Source: Microbacterium terricola
Lineage (GTDB): Bacteria > Actinomycetota > Actinomycetes > Actinomycetales > Microbacteriaceae
Direction: 5' to 3'
Length of the DNA stretch: 64,000 bases
NCBI RefSeq assembly: GCF_027943945.1
Contig: NZ_AP027141.1
Location: 1,612,001-1,676,000 of the forward strand
Position numbers and translations under genes: made by a program. This document shows positions 35,037 to 43,725 of this stretch, piece by piece (positions within the stretch are counted from its first letter, which is position 1; each line of letters starts with the position of its first letter). The notes beneath the pieces are model-generated. The model saw only the letters and a list, made by a program, of their open reading frames with translations. It was not told where the DNA came from and did not search any database.

Positions 35037-36128
35037 TCAGGCCGCGCGCTCGAGCGCGGTGTCGACGAGCTCGCTGATCAGGTCGGCGTACGTCATCCCG
35101 GACGCGATCCAGCACTTCGGGAACATCGAGATCGGGGTGAAACCGGGCATCGTGTTCAGCTCGTTGACGCAGAGCCCGTCCTCGGTGAGGAAGAAGTCGA
35201 CGCGGGCGAGCCCCTTGCCCTCCACCGCTTCGAACGATCGCACGCCCAGGTCCTGGATGGCCGCGATGAGCTCGGGGCTGAGGTCGGCGGGGCACACGAC
35301 ATCCGCGCCGTCTCCGCCGAGGTACTTGCCCTCGAAGTCGTAGAACTCGCGCGTGGTGAGCACGATCTCGCCCGGCAGCGAGGCACGCGCCCGCGCGCCC
35401 CCGCGCCCCTCGAGGATCGCCACCTCGATCTCGCGTCCGACGATGGTCGTCTCGACGAGCACCTTCGCGTCCTCGGCGAAGGCCACCTCGAGCGCACCGG
35501 CCAGCTCCGCCTCGACGTGGGCCTTCGACACGCCCACGCTGGAGCCGGCGCGCGCGGGCTTCACGAACGCCGGGTAGCCGAGCTCGGCGACCTGGGCGCG
35601 CACGCGGTCGGGGTCGGCGGCCCACTGCGCCGCCGTGACGGTCACCCACGGCGCCACCGCGATCCCGGACGCCTGCAGGACGATCTTCATGAAGTGCTTG
35701 TCCATGCACAGCGCGGAATCGAGCACCCCGCCGCCGGCGTACGGCAGCTCGAGCGTGTCGAAGAAGCCCTGGATGGTGCCGTCTTCGCCGTGGGGTCCGT
35801 GCAGGATCGGCAGCACGACGTCGACGGTGCCGAGGTCGTCGATCGAGCCGTCGGCACGGCGCACGCGCAGGGTGCGCTCGGCGCCCGGCTCGGGCCAGAT
35901 CACCCGGGTCCCGTTGTCGACGACGTCAGGCAGGTGCTCCGCGTCGAGCGCGAACTTGTCGGGGTCGTCATCCTCGAGCACGAAGACGCCCTCGCGGGTG
36001 AGCCCGACGGGGATCACCCGATAGCGCTCACGGTTGATCGCCCGGAGCACGCCTCCCGCCGTGGCGGAACTGATCGAGTGTTCGCTGGATCGACCTCCAA
36101 AGAGCACCGCCACCACCGGCCTGTCCAT
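35037..36128 (-). CDS. ddl: D-alanine-D-alanine ligase
   Basis: A 363-residue ATP-grasp enzyme making the D-Ala-D-Ala end of peptidoglycan precursors. Motifs: VVAVLFGGRSSEHSISSATAGGV, LHGPHGEDGTIQGFFDTLELPY, FVKPARAGSSVGVSKA, EIEVAILEG and ARVDFFLTEDGLCVNELNTMPGFTPISMFPK. ATG start with AAGGGGAG upstream. Its first 101 bases overlap the end of gpsA in another frame. Confidence 0.96.
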   Translation of the reverse strand: MDRPVVAVLFGGRSSEHSISSATAGGVLRAINRERYRVIPVGLTREGVFVLEDDDPDKFALDAEHLPDVVDNGTRVIWPEPGAERTLRVRRADGSIDDLGTVDVVLPILHGPHGEDGTIQGFFDTLELPYAGGGVLDSALCMDKHFMKIVLQASGIAVAPWVTVTAAQWAADPDRVRAQVAELGYPAFVKPARAGSSVGVSKAHVEAELAGALEVAFAEDAKVLVETTIVGREIEVAILEGRGGARARASLPGEIVLTTREFYDFEGKYLGGDGADVVCPADLSPELIAAIQDLGVRSFEAVEGKGLARVDFFLTEDGLCVNELNTMPGFTPISMFPKCWIASGMTYADLISELVDTALERAA

Positions 36129-37164
36129 TCTGCGTCCTCTCCCCTTGGGGTTCGTCGTCGTCGGTCGTGAGGTGCGGGGCGATCTCCCGCGGGTCCATGG
36201 TGCCGTCCAGCACGCGCTTGACCTGCTCCACGATCGGCATCTGCACGCCGACCTCGCGGGCCAGCTGCAGGACGGGAGCGACGGATGCCAGGCCCTCTGC
36301 GGTCTGATCCATCTGCTTCACGACATCCTGGAAGCTGTACCCCTGGCCGAGCAGGCGCCCCGCCGTGTTGTTGCGGCTGAGCGGCGACTGGCACGTCGCG
36401 ATCAGGTCGCCGAGACCGGCGAGACCCTGCAGCGTCTCCGGCTGCGCCCCCTGGGCGACCGCGAAGTCCGTCATCTCGACGAGCCCGCGCGTGATGATCG
36501 ACGCCTTCGTGTTCTCGCCGTAGCCGACGCCGTCCACGATGCCGATCGCGACCGCGATGAGATTCTTCAGCACGCCGCCGAACTCGGTGCCGATGACGTC
36601 CGTGTTCACGAACGTCCGGAAGTAGCTGTTGCGGGCCCTGCGGGCCACCGCATCCGCCGTCTCCTGGCTGATGGAGGAGATGACCGCGGCCGTCGGCTGC
36701 TCCCGGGCGATCTCGAGCGCCAGGTTCGGACCGGAGGCCACGGCGATCCGGGCGGGGTCGCAGTGCAGCTCCTGCTCGATGACCTGGCTCATCCTCAGAC
36801 CGGTGCGCCGCTCGACGCCCTTCATCAGCGAGACGATCGGCACATCGGTGCGCTGCACGAGCGGGCGCACCGCCTTGAGATTCTGCCTGACGGCCTGGCT
36901 CGAGATGGCGATGTAGACCTGGTCGGCGCCGTCGAGCGCCTCGGACAGGTGGTGGGTGGCGCTCATCGCCCTCGGCAGATTGATGCCGGGCAGATACTCG
37001 CTGTTGCGCTTGGCCTCGTGGATCTCGAGAGCCGTCTCGGGGCGACGCGCCCACATCGTCACGTTCGCGCCGCCGTCGGCGAGCACCTTCCCGAAGGTGG
37101 TGCCCCAGCTGCCGGCGCCGATCACTGCGACACGGGGCCGGCCGGCATCCTGTCTACGGCTCAA
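36028..37164 (-). CDS. gpsA: glycerol-3-phosphate dehydrogenase [NAD(P)+]
   Basis: A 378-residue enzyme making sn-glycerol-3-phosphate for phospholipids. NAD(P) motif AVIGAGSWGTTFGKVLAD; catalytic-region motifs MKGVERRTGLRMSQV, GPNLALEIA, FGGVLKNLIAVAIGIVDGVGYG and GLGDLIATC. Family proteins usually end near PREIAPHLT. Here ~45 extra residues, Gln/Gly/Arg-rich, read through the ddl start region. TTG start, overlapping the acyltransferase stop by 11 bases. Confidence 0.93.
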   Translation of the reverse strand: MSRRQDAGRPRVAVIGAGSWGTTFGKVLADGGANVTMWARRPETALEIHEAKRNSEYLPGINLPRAMSATHHLSEALDGADQVYIAISSQAVRQNLKAVRPLVQRTDVPIVSLMKGVERRTGLRMSQVIEQELHCDPARIAVASGPNLALEIAREQPTAAVISSISQETADAVARRARNSYFRTFVNTDVIGTEFGGVLKNLIAVAIGIVDGVGYGENTKASIITRGLVEMTDFAVAQGAQPETLQGLAGLGDLIATCQSPLSRNNTAGRLLGQGYSFQDVVKQMDQTAEGLASVAPVLQLAREVGVQMPIVEQVKRVLDGTMDPREIAPHLTTDDDEPQGERTQNGQAGGGGALWRSIQRTLDQFRHGGRRAPGDQP

Positions 37165-37942
37165 GGCGACCCGTCTCCCTCTGCCCGTGTGCGGCAGGGT
37201 TCCAGCGCTCGGCGGGCGGGGTCTGCCCGCGCAGCTCGCCCACGAGCGCGCTGATCGCGACCATGACCTTGTCGGTGGCGGCGGTCAGCACGGATGCCTC
37301 CGCGCCGCGCCCGGCGAACTCGCTCAGGTCGACGGGATCGCCCACCAGCACGCGCACGCGCCGGCGCAGCGGCCAGAGGCTGAGCTTTCCGTAGCGGGGC
37401 AGGATGGCCTCGCCGCCCCAGTGGGCGACGGGGATCACGGGGATGCCGCCGGCCAGCGCCAGGCGCACCGCACCGGTCTTGCCGCGCATCGGCCACAGGT
37501 CGGGGTCGCGGGTGAGCGTGCCCTCGGGGTAGACGATGACGCCGCGGCCGTGCTCCACGAGCTGCTGCGAGCTCTCGATGGTCTCCCGCGAGGCCGCCGC
37601 CGACGACGACCGCGCGACGGGGACCATGCCGGTCGCGCGCAGGGCCCAGCCGAGCACCGGAACGCGGAACAGGCTCTCCTTGGCGAGGAAGCGGGGGGCG
37701 CGACCCAGCCGCCACACGACGACCGCGATGATCAGCGGATCGAACTCGGTGGAGTGATTCGGCGCCACCACGTACGCGCCGGAGCGCGGCAGCTTCTCGC
37801 CGCCGGTGATCTCGACCTTCGCGATGAGCCCCATCAGCGGCACGACGATCGCCGCGAGCGGCCAGAAGACGCTCGGACGCGTCTTCTCGCGTGACGCGCG
37901 CGGTCGCGGCGCCGGCGCGGCGGACGCGTCAGCCGATGACAT
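37154..37942 (-). CDS. plsC: 1-acyl-sn-glycerol-3-phosphate acyltransferase
   Basis: A 262-residue PlsC-family enzyme that makes phosphatidic acid. A hydrophobic helix (VFWPLAAIVVPLMGLIAKV) precedes NHSTEFDPLIIAVVVW (HxxxxD), then FLAKESLFRVP and IVYPEGTLTRDPDLWPM (EGT). It sits between murA and gpsA, overlapping both by 11-14 bases. GpsA supplies the glycerol phosphate from which its lysophosphatidate substrate is made. Confidence 0.93.
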   Translation of the reverse strand: MSSADASAAPAPRPRASREKTRPSVFWPLAAIVVPLMGLIAKVEITGGEKLPRSGAYVVAPNHSTEFDPLIIAVVVWRLGRAPRFLAKESLFRVPVLGWALRATGMVPVARSSSAAASRETIESSQQLVEHGRGVIVYPEGTLTRDPDLWPMRGKTGAVRLALAGGIPVIPVAHWGGEAILPRYGKLSLWPLRRRVRVLVGDPVDLSEFAGRGAEASVLTAATDKVMVAISALVGELRGQTPPAERWNPAAHGQRETGRLEP

Positions 37943-39290
37943 CGAAGTCGGCGCCGAGCGCCTCGAGCTTGGCGAAGAACTTCTCGTACCCGCGGCTGAT
38001 GATGCCGACGCCGGACACCACGGATTCGCCCTCTGCGGTCAGCGCAGCGATGACGTGCGAGTAGCCGCCGCGCAGATCGGGCACCTCGATGCGGGCGCCG
38101 TGCAGCGGAGTGGGACCGTGGATGACGGCAGCCTGCTCGAGCTCACGGCGCGCGACGCGACGGTAGTCGCCCTCCAGCCCGCGGGGGTGCACGACGATGT
38201 CGGCGCCCATCTTCACCAGCGCCTCGGTGAATCCGAACCGGTTCTCGTAGACCGTCTCGTGCACGACCGACTCGCCCTCGGCCTGCGTGAGGGCGACGAT
38301 GAGCGGCTGCTGCCAGTCGGTCATGAATCCGGGGTGGACATCGGTCTCGACGACCACCGGGGTGAGCTTCGCACCGCGGCGGAACAGGATGCCGTCCTCG
38401 CGCACGTCGAACCAGCCGCCGGCCTTGCGGAACACGTTGAGGAAGGTCAGCATGTCCTGCTGCTTCGCTCCGCCGACGAAGATCTCGCCGTCGGTCGCCA
38501 GAGCGGCGCACGCCCAGGAGGCGGCCTCGTTGCGGTCGAAGATCGCCCGGTGGTCGTACCCGCGCAGCTCATCGACGCCTTCGATGTAGATGACGCGGTT
38601 CGGCTCGACCGTGATGATCGCGCCCATCTTCTGCAGGACCGCGATGAGGTCCATGATCTCGGGCTCGATGGCCGCGTTCTTGAGCTCGGTGGTGCCCTTG
38701 GCCTTCACCGCGGTCAGCAGGACCTGTTCCGTCGCGCCCACACTCGGGTACGGCAGTTCGATGTGCGCGCCGGTGAGGCCGTTCGGGGCGGTGATGCGGA
38801 TGCCCTCGTAGCTCTTGTCGACGATCGCGCCGAACGCGCGCAGCGCGTCCATGTGGAAGTTGATGGGCCGGTCGCCGATGCGGCAGCCGCCCAGGTCGGG
38901 GATGAGCGCCTCGCCGAGCAGGTGCAGCAGCGGGCCGCAGAACAGGATCGGGATGCGGGAGGCACCGGCGTGCGCGTCGATCTCCTCGAAGTGCGCCGCG
39001 ACGGCACCGCTCGGGTCGAGGATGAGCTCGCCCTCGACCTCGCCCTCCTGCACCGACACTCCGTGCACCTCGAGCAGCGAGCGGACGACCTTCACATCGC
39101 TGATGGAGGGGACGTCGCGCAGGATGCTGGGGGTCTCGCCGAGGAGCGCGGCCACCATCGCCTTGGTGACGAGGTTCTTCGCGCCCTTCACTTCGACACG
39201 GCCGCGCAGGGGCCGGCCGCCGCGGATCGCGAGGATCTCGCCTGACCCCCCTGACGGTGACACTGAGGACTCGTTCAGGAGCGTCTTCAT
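37929..39290 (-). CDS. murA: UDP-N-acetylglucosamine 1-carboxyvinyltransferase
   Basis: A 453-residue enzyme of the first committed step of peptidoglycan synthesis (enolpyruvyl transfer). The substrate lysine is in GRVEVKGAKNLVTKAM. The active-site Cys136 is in DLGGCRIGDRPINFHMDALRAFGA; mycobacteria have Asp here and are fosfomycin-resistant, so this protein should be drug-sensitive. The start is the ATG at 39290 (MKTLLNESS), since the 36-residue extension upstream is not family-like. A tiny ORF overlaps its start codon. Confidence 0.96.
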   Translation of the reverse strand: MKTLLNESSVSPSGGSGEILAIRGGRPLRGRVEVKGAKNLVTKAMVAALLGETPSILRDVPSISDVKVVRSLLEVHGVSVQEGEVEGELILDPSGAVAAHFEEIDAHAGASRIPILFCGPLLHLLGEALIPDLGGCRIGDRPINFHMDALRAFGAIVDKSYEGIRITAPNGLTGAHIELPYPSVGATEQVLLTAVKAKGTTELKNAAIEPEIMDLIAVLQKMGAIITVEPNRVIYIEGVDELRGYDHRAIFDRNEAASWACAALATDGEIFVGGAKQQDMLTFLNVFRKAGGWFDVREDGILFRRGAKLTPVVVETDVHPGFMTDWQQPLIVALTQAEGESVVHETVYENRFGFTEALVKMGADIVVHPRGLEGDYRRVARRELEQAAVIHGPTPLHGARIEVPDLRGGYSHVIAALTAEGESVVSGVGIISRGYEKFFAKLEALGADFDVIG

Positions 39291-39331
39291 ACGGTGGGCC
39301 TCACTTGGATCGTCGAGTTCGTGGTCGTCAT
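39287..39331 (-). CDS. 14-codon upstream ORF overlapping the murA start
   Basis: MTTTNSTIQVRPTV, stop TGA overlapping the murA ATG as ATGA. AAGGAG (39344-39349) lies 12 bases before its ATG, wider than usual. It could couple ribosomes into murA or be coincidental. No homologue known to me. Confidence 0.35.
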   Translation of the reverse strand: MTTTNSTIQVRPTV

Positions 39332-39367
39332 CGCCGGCTGCCTCTCCTTGTGGGAGGGACTGCCGTC

Positions 39368-39964
39368 TCACTGGACAGGGAGCGTCCGTGGCCGCCACGC
39401 CTCACGGCGGGCCTCGAACTGCGCGATCTTGTCTGCCTCGCGCAGTGTGAGCCCGATGTCATCGAGCCCTTCGAGGAGCCGCCACCTAGTGTAATCGTCG
39501 ATCTCGAAAGGCACCCGGAGCGAGCCGATCACGGCCTCCCGCGCGTCGAGATCGACCGTCATCCGTGCACCGGGCTCCGCGTCCTGCGCCGCCCAGATCC
39601 GCGCGAGGTCCTCCTCGGAGATGACGCCGGCGAGCAGCCCCTGCTTGCCCGCGTTCCCGCGGAAGATGTCCGCGAACCGCGGGCTCAGCACCACCTTGAA
39701 GCCGAAGTCGCGGAGCGCCCAGACGGCGTGCTCGCGGCTGGACCCGGTACCGAAGTCGGGCCCGGCGACCAGGATGCTGGCACCGGCGTAGACCGGCTGG
39801 TTGAGGACGAACTCGGGATCCTGCCGCCAGCTCGCGAACAGGGCGTCGTCGAAGCCCGTCTTGGTCACCCGCTTGAGGTACACCGCCGGGATGATCTGGT
39901 CGGTGTCGACCGCGGAGCGCTTCAGGGGTGCGGCGATGCCGGTGTGCGTCGTGAACTTGTCCAT
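39368..39964 (-). CDS. leuD: 3-isopropylmalate dehydratase small subunit
   Basis: A 198-residue small subunit of the aconitase-like enzyme that isomerises 2- to 3-isopropylmalate in leucine synthesis. Motifs: [49 protein letters not shown] and [12 protein letters not shown]. It starts three bases after the leuC stop. Confidence 0.96.
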   Translation of the reverse strand: MDKFTTHTGIAAPLKRSAVDTDQIIPAVYLKRVTKTGFDDALFASWRQDPEFVLNQPVYAGASILVAGPDFGTGSSREHAVWALRDFGFKVVLSPRFADIFRGNAGKQGLLAGVISEEDLARIWAAQDAEPGARMTVDLDAREAVIGSLRVPFEIDDYTRWRLLEGLDDIGLTLREADKIAQFEARREAWRPRTLPVQ

Positions 39965-39967
39965 GGG

Positions 39968-41431
39968 TCAGACCTCCGCCGTCTCGAGAGCGGGCACGTC
40001 GCTGGGACTGGCGAGGTGCCCGAGCACGGCGGTCGCCGCCGCGACGAGCGGCGACACGAGATGCGTGCGTCCGCCCTTGCCCTGCCTGCCTTCGAAGTTG
40101 CGGTTCGACGTCGACGCGCAGCGCTCGCCGGGCGCGAGCTGGTCGGGGTTCATCCCCAGGCACATCGAGCAGCCGGCGAAGCGCCACTCGGCGCCGAAGT
40201 CGATGAAGATCTTGTCCAGACCTTCGGCCTCCGCCTCCAGGCGCACGCGCGCGGAGCCGGGAACCACCATGACGCGCACCCCGTCGGCCTTCGTGCGTCC
40301 CTGGACGACGGACGCGAACGCCCGCAGATCCTCGATGCGGCTGTTGGTGCAGGATCCCATGAACACCGCGTCGACGGGCACGTCCTTCAGCGGCGTCCCC
40401 GGCGTCAGGTCCATGTACTCCAGGGCGCGCTCCGCGGCGGCACGCTCGTTCGGATCGGCGAACGAGTCGGGCGAGGGCACCGTCTCCGAGAGCGAGACGC
40501 CCTGGCCCGGGTTGGTGCCCCACGTGACGAACGGCTCGAGGGCGTCCGCGTCGAGGAAGACCTCGGCGTCGTAGACCGCGCCCTCGTCGGAGGGCAGTGT
40601 GCGCCAGTAGGCGACCGCATCCTCCCAGTCCTGCCCCTGCGGCGCGTGCGGCTTGTCCTTCACGTAGGCGAAGGTGGTCTCGTCCGGGGCGATCATGCCG
40701 GCGCGGGCGCCCGCTTCGATGGACATGTTGCACATCGTCATGCGCCCCTCCATCGACAGGGCCCTGATGGCGCTGCCGCGGAACTCGAGCACGTAGCCCT
40801 GCCCGCCGTTCGCGCCGATCTTCGCGATGATCGCCAGGATGATGTCCTTCGCGGTGACGCCGGGCCGCAGCTCGCCCTCCACCGTGATCGCCATCGTCTT
40901 GAACGGCTTCAGCGGAAGCGTCTGCGTCGCCATCACGTGCTCGACCTCGCTGGTGCCGATGCCGAACGCCATGGCGCCGAACGCACCGTGGGTCGAGGTG
41001 TGCGAGTCGCCGCACACGACGGTGATGCCCGGCATCGTGAGCCCGAGCTGCGGACCCACCACGTGGACGATGCCCTGCTCCTTGTCGCCCAGCGAGTGGA
41101 TGCGCACCCCGAACTCCGCCGCGTTGCGGCGCAGCGTCTCGATCTGCGTGCGGCTGGTGAGGTCGGCGATCGGCTTGTCGATGTCGAGCGTCGGGGTGTT
41201 GTGGTCCTCGGTCGCGATCGTGAGGTCGAGGCGCCGCAGCGGACGCCCCTCTGCGCGCAGGCCGTCGAAGGCCTGCGGGCTCGTGACCTCGTGCACGAGG
41301 TGCAGGTCGATGTAGATGAGGTCGGGCTGACCGTCTTCGCCCTTCACGACGAGGTGGTCGTCCCACACCTTCTCGGCGAGGGTGCGGGGGCGATCCGGAA
41401 TGGCGGACGCTGCGATGGATGAAGTGCTCAT
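39968..41431 (-). CDS. leuC: 3-isopropylmalate dehydratase large subunit
   Basis: A 487-residue [4Fe-4S] subunit partnering LeuD. Motifs: [36 protein letters not shown] and [15 protein letters not shown], with the three cluster cysteines. ATG start with AGGAG nine bases upstream. A leucine-rich leader peptide and hairpin lie in its 5' region (41466-41546), so expression should fall when leucine is plentiful. Confidence 0.96.
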   Translation of the reverse strand: MSTSSIAASAIPDRPRTLAEKVWDDHLVVKGEDGQPDLIYIDLHLVHEVTSPQAFDGLRAEGRPLRRLDLTIATEDHNTPTLDIDKPIADLTSRTQIETLRRNAAEFGVRIHSLGDKEQGIVHVVGPQLGLTMPGITVVCGDSHTSTHGAFGAMAFGIGTSEVEHVMATQTLPLKPFKTMAITVEGELRPGVTAKDIILAIIAKIGANGGQGYVLEFRGSAIRALSMEGRMTMCNMSIEAGARAGMIAPDETTFAYVKDKPHAPQGQDWEDAVAYWRTLPSDEGAVYDAEVFLDADALEPFVTWGTNPGQGVSLSETVPSPDSFADPNERAAAERALEYMDLTPGTPLKDVPVDAVFMGSCTNSRIEDLRAFASVVQGRTKADGVRVMVVPGSARVRLEAEAEGLDKIFIDFGAEWRFAGCSMCLGMNPDQLAPGERCASTSNRNFEGRQGKGGRTHLVSPLVAAATAVLGHLASPSDVPALETAEV

Positions 41432-41465
41432 TGCCCTGTCGTTCTCCTGAGGAAGAGGATCAAGC

Positions 41466-41517
41466 CCGCGACGAAACTCCGCGACGAGGGAGGCCTGGGA
41501 ACTAGGACTCGTCGCGG
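41466..41517 (-). promoter_or_regulatory. leuCD leader hairpin with alternative pairing arm
   Basis: On the mRNA, CCGCGACGAG (41517-41508) pairs perfectly with CTCGTCGCGG (41488-41479). A second, nearly identical 3' arm TCGTCGCGG (41474-41466) follows. The first arm overlaps the end of the leader ORF, so ribosome position on the leader would decide which stem forms. No T-run follows, so control may act on translation or through Rho. Confidence 0.65.
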
Positions 41518-41546
41518 CCGCTAAGGAGAAGGCGAGCGATCCGCAC
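41502..41546 (-). CDS. leucine leader peptide for leuCD
   Basis: A 14-residue [17 protein letters not shown], with three consecutive Leu codons (CTT CTC CTT). The GTG start lies six bases after a TATTCT -10 (41553-41558), so the mRNA would be leaderless. It ends inside the 5' arm of the leader hairpin. Leader-peptide attenuation by leucine is an established mechanism for actinobacterial leu genes; this copy is read directly from the sequence. Confidence 0.75.
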   Translation of the reverse strand: MRIARLLLSGRDES

Positions 41547-41552
41547 GTCGTC

Positions 41553-41558
41553 AGAATA
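41553..41558 (-). promoter_or_regulatory. -10 element of the leuCD operon
   Basis: TATTCT on the minus strand, spaced six bases from the leader-peptide GTG. No convincing -35 is seen. Confidence 0.6.
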
Positions 41559-41596
41559 GCATCGGCGCGCCGGCCGCCGGCCCGCGACCACGCCGT

Positions 41597-42295
41597 TCAC
41601 CGTTCGGGGGTCGACGGGTAGAGCCACACGTCGACCGCGTCATCGCGCGCGACGAAGCGGGCGAGCGAACCGTCGACGAGTCCCTCTCGCCAGAAGTCCT
41701 CCTGGTTGTAGACCTCGGCGAGGAGGTCCAGGCGCAGCTCGGCGCCCGGAGGGGCGCACGCGACCTCGAGCAGGTCGCTCGTCGCCGGCTGCACCGCCAT
41801 CAGGCACGGGTGCCCGTGCCCGTTCTGCACGCGCCAGATCTCGGCGCCGCGGAAGTCGCCGTACGAGACGAGGGTGTCGGTCTCCAGCGCGAGGTATCCC
41901 GCGAACCGCGACACCTCCTCCGCGATCGCGGTCTCCGCGTCGGGGTCGGGCACGAGCGTCGCATCCGGGGGCGGGCCTGCCGTCGCCTGTACCGCCACCC
42001 AGACCACGAGGCCTCCCACCGCGAGGACCACTGCACCGAGCAGGACGCTCGCGCGCCAGGCCCCTCTCGCGGGCGCCGACGCCGCGATCCCGGCGGGGGC
42101 GGCCGCGTGCTCCTCGAGTTCACCGGAGGGCGCGTGCCGCGCGCCTGCGGCGATCGGCCGGCGTCCCTCGAGCTCCGCGAGTCGCGCCATGGCCGCCGGA
42201 TCGTCGGCGATGTCGGCGCCGACGCCGAAGGCCCGCGCACGGAGTCGCGCGAGCTCTTCCGCGTCGTCGTCTGGAGGACCGGATGCGGTCACCAT
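41597..42295 (-). CDS. single-pass membrane protein of unknown function (paralogue of 51398-52243)
   Basis: A 232-residue protein. The N-terminal cytoplasmic segment carries EELARLRARAFGVGADIADDPAAMARLAELE, shared with the protein at 51398-52243. An Ala-rich linker and one transmembrane helix (~83-105, SVLLGAVVLAVGGLVVWVAVQA) follow. The extracytoplasmic domain has two cysteines (HPCLMAV, VACAPPG). I know no named family. The pair looks like a lineage-specific membrane family. Confidence 0.75.
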   Translation of the reverse strand: MVTASGPPDDDAEELARLRARAFGVGADIADDPAAMARLAELEGRRPIAAGARHAPSGELEEHAAAPAGIAASAPARGAWRASVLLGAVVLAVGGLVVWVAVQATAGPPPDATLVPDPDAETAIAEEVSRFAGYLALETDTLVSYGDFRGAEIWRVQNGHGHPCLMAVQPATSDLLEVACAPPGAELRLDLLAEVYNQEDFWREGLVDGSLARFVARDDAVDVWLYPSTPER

Positions 42296-42355
42296 GGCGG
42301 GATTGTCCCACCGCGCTCCCCCTGCGGCCAGGGGTCCGGACGTCAGGGACGGGCG

Positions 42356-43447
42356 TCAGTCCTCGTCGACGCGTCCCGGCGCCGGCGGCTGCGACACGCT
42401 GGGCGGCGTGCCCTTCTCGTCTGCGACGACGGCCGCGGCATCGGCGGGGCCCAGGGCGGCTGCGGCAGCCTTCTCCCGTCGCGAGGACACCAGGCTCGCG
42501 ACGGTCGCCACGGTCATCGCGAGGACGATCACGAGGAGCGACATCCAGGTGGAGATCTCCGGCGCCCACGGAACGGGCTCGCCGTTGTTGATGAACGGGA
42601 GCTCGTTCTCGTGCAGGGCGTGGAAGAAGAGCTTCACGCCGATGAAGGCGAGGATGAAGGCGATCCCGTAGTGCAGGTACTTGAGGCGGTCGAGCAGGCC
42701 GCCGAGCAGGAAGTACAACTGACGCAGTCCCATCAGGGCGAACAGGTTCGCCGTGAACACGATGAAGGGGCTCTGCGTGATGCCGAAGATCGCGGGGATC
42801 GAGTCGATCGCGAAGATGAGGTCGGTGAAGCCGATCGCCACGAAGACGAGCAGCATCGGGGTCCAGACCTTCTTGCCGTTGACGACGGTGCGCAGCTTCG
42901 AGCCGTCGTAGTGGTCGCTGATGTCGATGAACCGGCGCAGGAACCGCACGATCCCGGATTCCGCCTTCGCGTCCTCCTCGTGCGCACCGGGGAACGCCTG
43001 GCGCCATGCGGTGAAGACGAGGAAGGCGCCGAAGACGTAGAAGATCCAGCTGAAGTTCTCGATGAGTGCGGCGCCGAGCATGATGAAGATCGCGCGCAGC
43101 ACGAGCGCGATGATGATGCCCACCATGAGCACCTCCTGCTGGTACCGCCGTGGCACCGCGAACTGGCTCATCAGCAGCACGAAGACGAACAGGTTGTCGA
43201 TCGACAGGCTGTACTCGGTGAGCCAGCCCGCGAGGAACTGCCCCATCGCGTCCGTGCTGTCGGTGACCAGATAGAGGACCACCGCGAACACGAGCGCGAG
43301 CGCGACGTAGAAGACGACCCACAGGGTCGCCTCCTTCATCGACGGGATGTGCGGTCGCTTCAGGATGAGCAGCAGGTCGCCGATGAGGATCAGCGTGAGC
43401 ACCACCAGCGCCGTGATCTCGAACCAGACGGGGATCTCGAAGGTCAT
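42356..43447 (-). CDS. TerC family integral membrane protein
   Basis: A 363-residue polytopic protein of the TerC/Alx family. Members export Mn2+ and help load metals onto exported proteins. Conserved: STDAMGQFLAGWLTEYSLSIDNLFVFVLLMSQFAVP, GFTDLIFAIDSIPAIFGITQ and LRQLYFLLGGLLDRLKYL. The acidic residues in SLSIDN and FAIDS are the family's metal-site residues. The start is the ATG at 43447, after AAAGGG. A Mn2+ riboswitch lies upstream, which supports a manganese role. The C-terminal ~45 residues are a cytoplasmic Ala-rich tail. Confidence 0.93.
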   Translation of the reverse strand: MTFEIPVWFEITALVVLTLILIGDLLLILKRPHIPSMKEATLWVVFYVALALVFAVVLYLVTDSTDAMGQFLAGWLTEYSLSIDNLFVFVLLMSQFAVPRRYQQEVLMVGIIIALVLRAIFIMLGAALIENFSWIFYVFGAFLVFTAWRQAFPGAHEEDAKAESGIVRFLRRFIDISDHYDGSKLRTVVNGKKVWTPMLLVFVAIGFTDLIFAIDSIPAIFGITQSPFIVFTANLFALMGLRQLYFLLGGLLDRLKYLHYGIAFILAFIGVKLFFHALHENELPFINNGEPVPWAPEISTWMSLLVIVLAMTVATVASLVSSRREKAAAAALGPADAAAVVADEKGTPPSVSQPPAPGRVDED

Positions 43448-43474
43448 GGGACCCTTTCGGGGAAGACGAAGGAT

Positions 43475-43581
43475 CGAAAGTCTCTCCCCCGCAGCACCTG
43501 TCGGCCCCTGCGGTGCGTGCCCGGAACCCCACCGACGGAGCTCGTGATGACGGACACGCAAGGTCGGGATACTCCCTCTCG
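43475..43581 (-). ncRNA. yybP-ykoY (Mn2+) riboswitch upstream of terC
   Basis: The mRNA reads CGAGA-GGGAGUA ... GAGAGAC-UUUCG. The outer arms pair (P1), and the GGGAGUA and AGAC loops match the Mn2+-binding loops of yybP-ykoY aptamers; two helical arms lie between. CCCCGAAAGGGT next to the terC start could mask its ribosome site in the metal-free state. The class typically controls terC-like genes and turns on with Mn2+. Confidence 0.75.
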
Positions 43582-43589
43582 CGGTGACC

Positions 43590-43595
43590 AGACTA
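43590..43595 (-). promoter_or_regulatory. likely -10 of the terC transcript
   Basis: TAGTCT on the minus strand. A start near 43583 would place the riboswitch P1 at the very 5' end of the mRNA. Confidence 0.5.
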
Positions 43596-43725
43596 CAGGC
43601 TGGCCACCGGCGGGCCGCCCGCGTGTTGAGACGATCTCCTCCTCGGCGACACTCACACCGTGAGAGACAATGACACTCCGCGATGGAGCGACCGCGAGGC
43701 GCAGCATCCGGAGCGAAGGACGAGG

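Noticed and set aside
41466..41558. T-box riboswitch before leuC
   Set aside because: No T-box sequence or specifier-loop architecture; the Leu-codon leader peptide explains the region better.
43448..43561. N-terminal extension of TerC to 43561
   Set aside because: The extra 38 residues are encoded by riboswitch sequence and do not fit the family.
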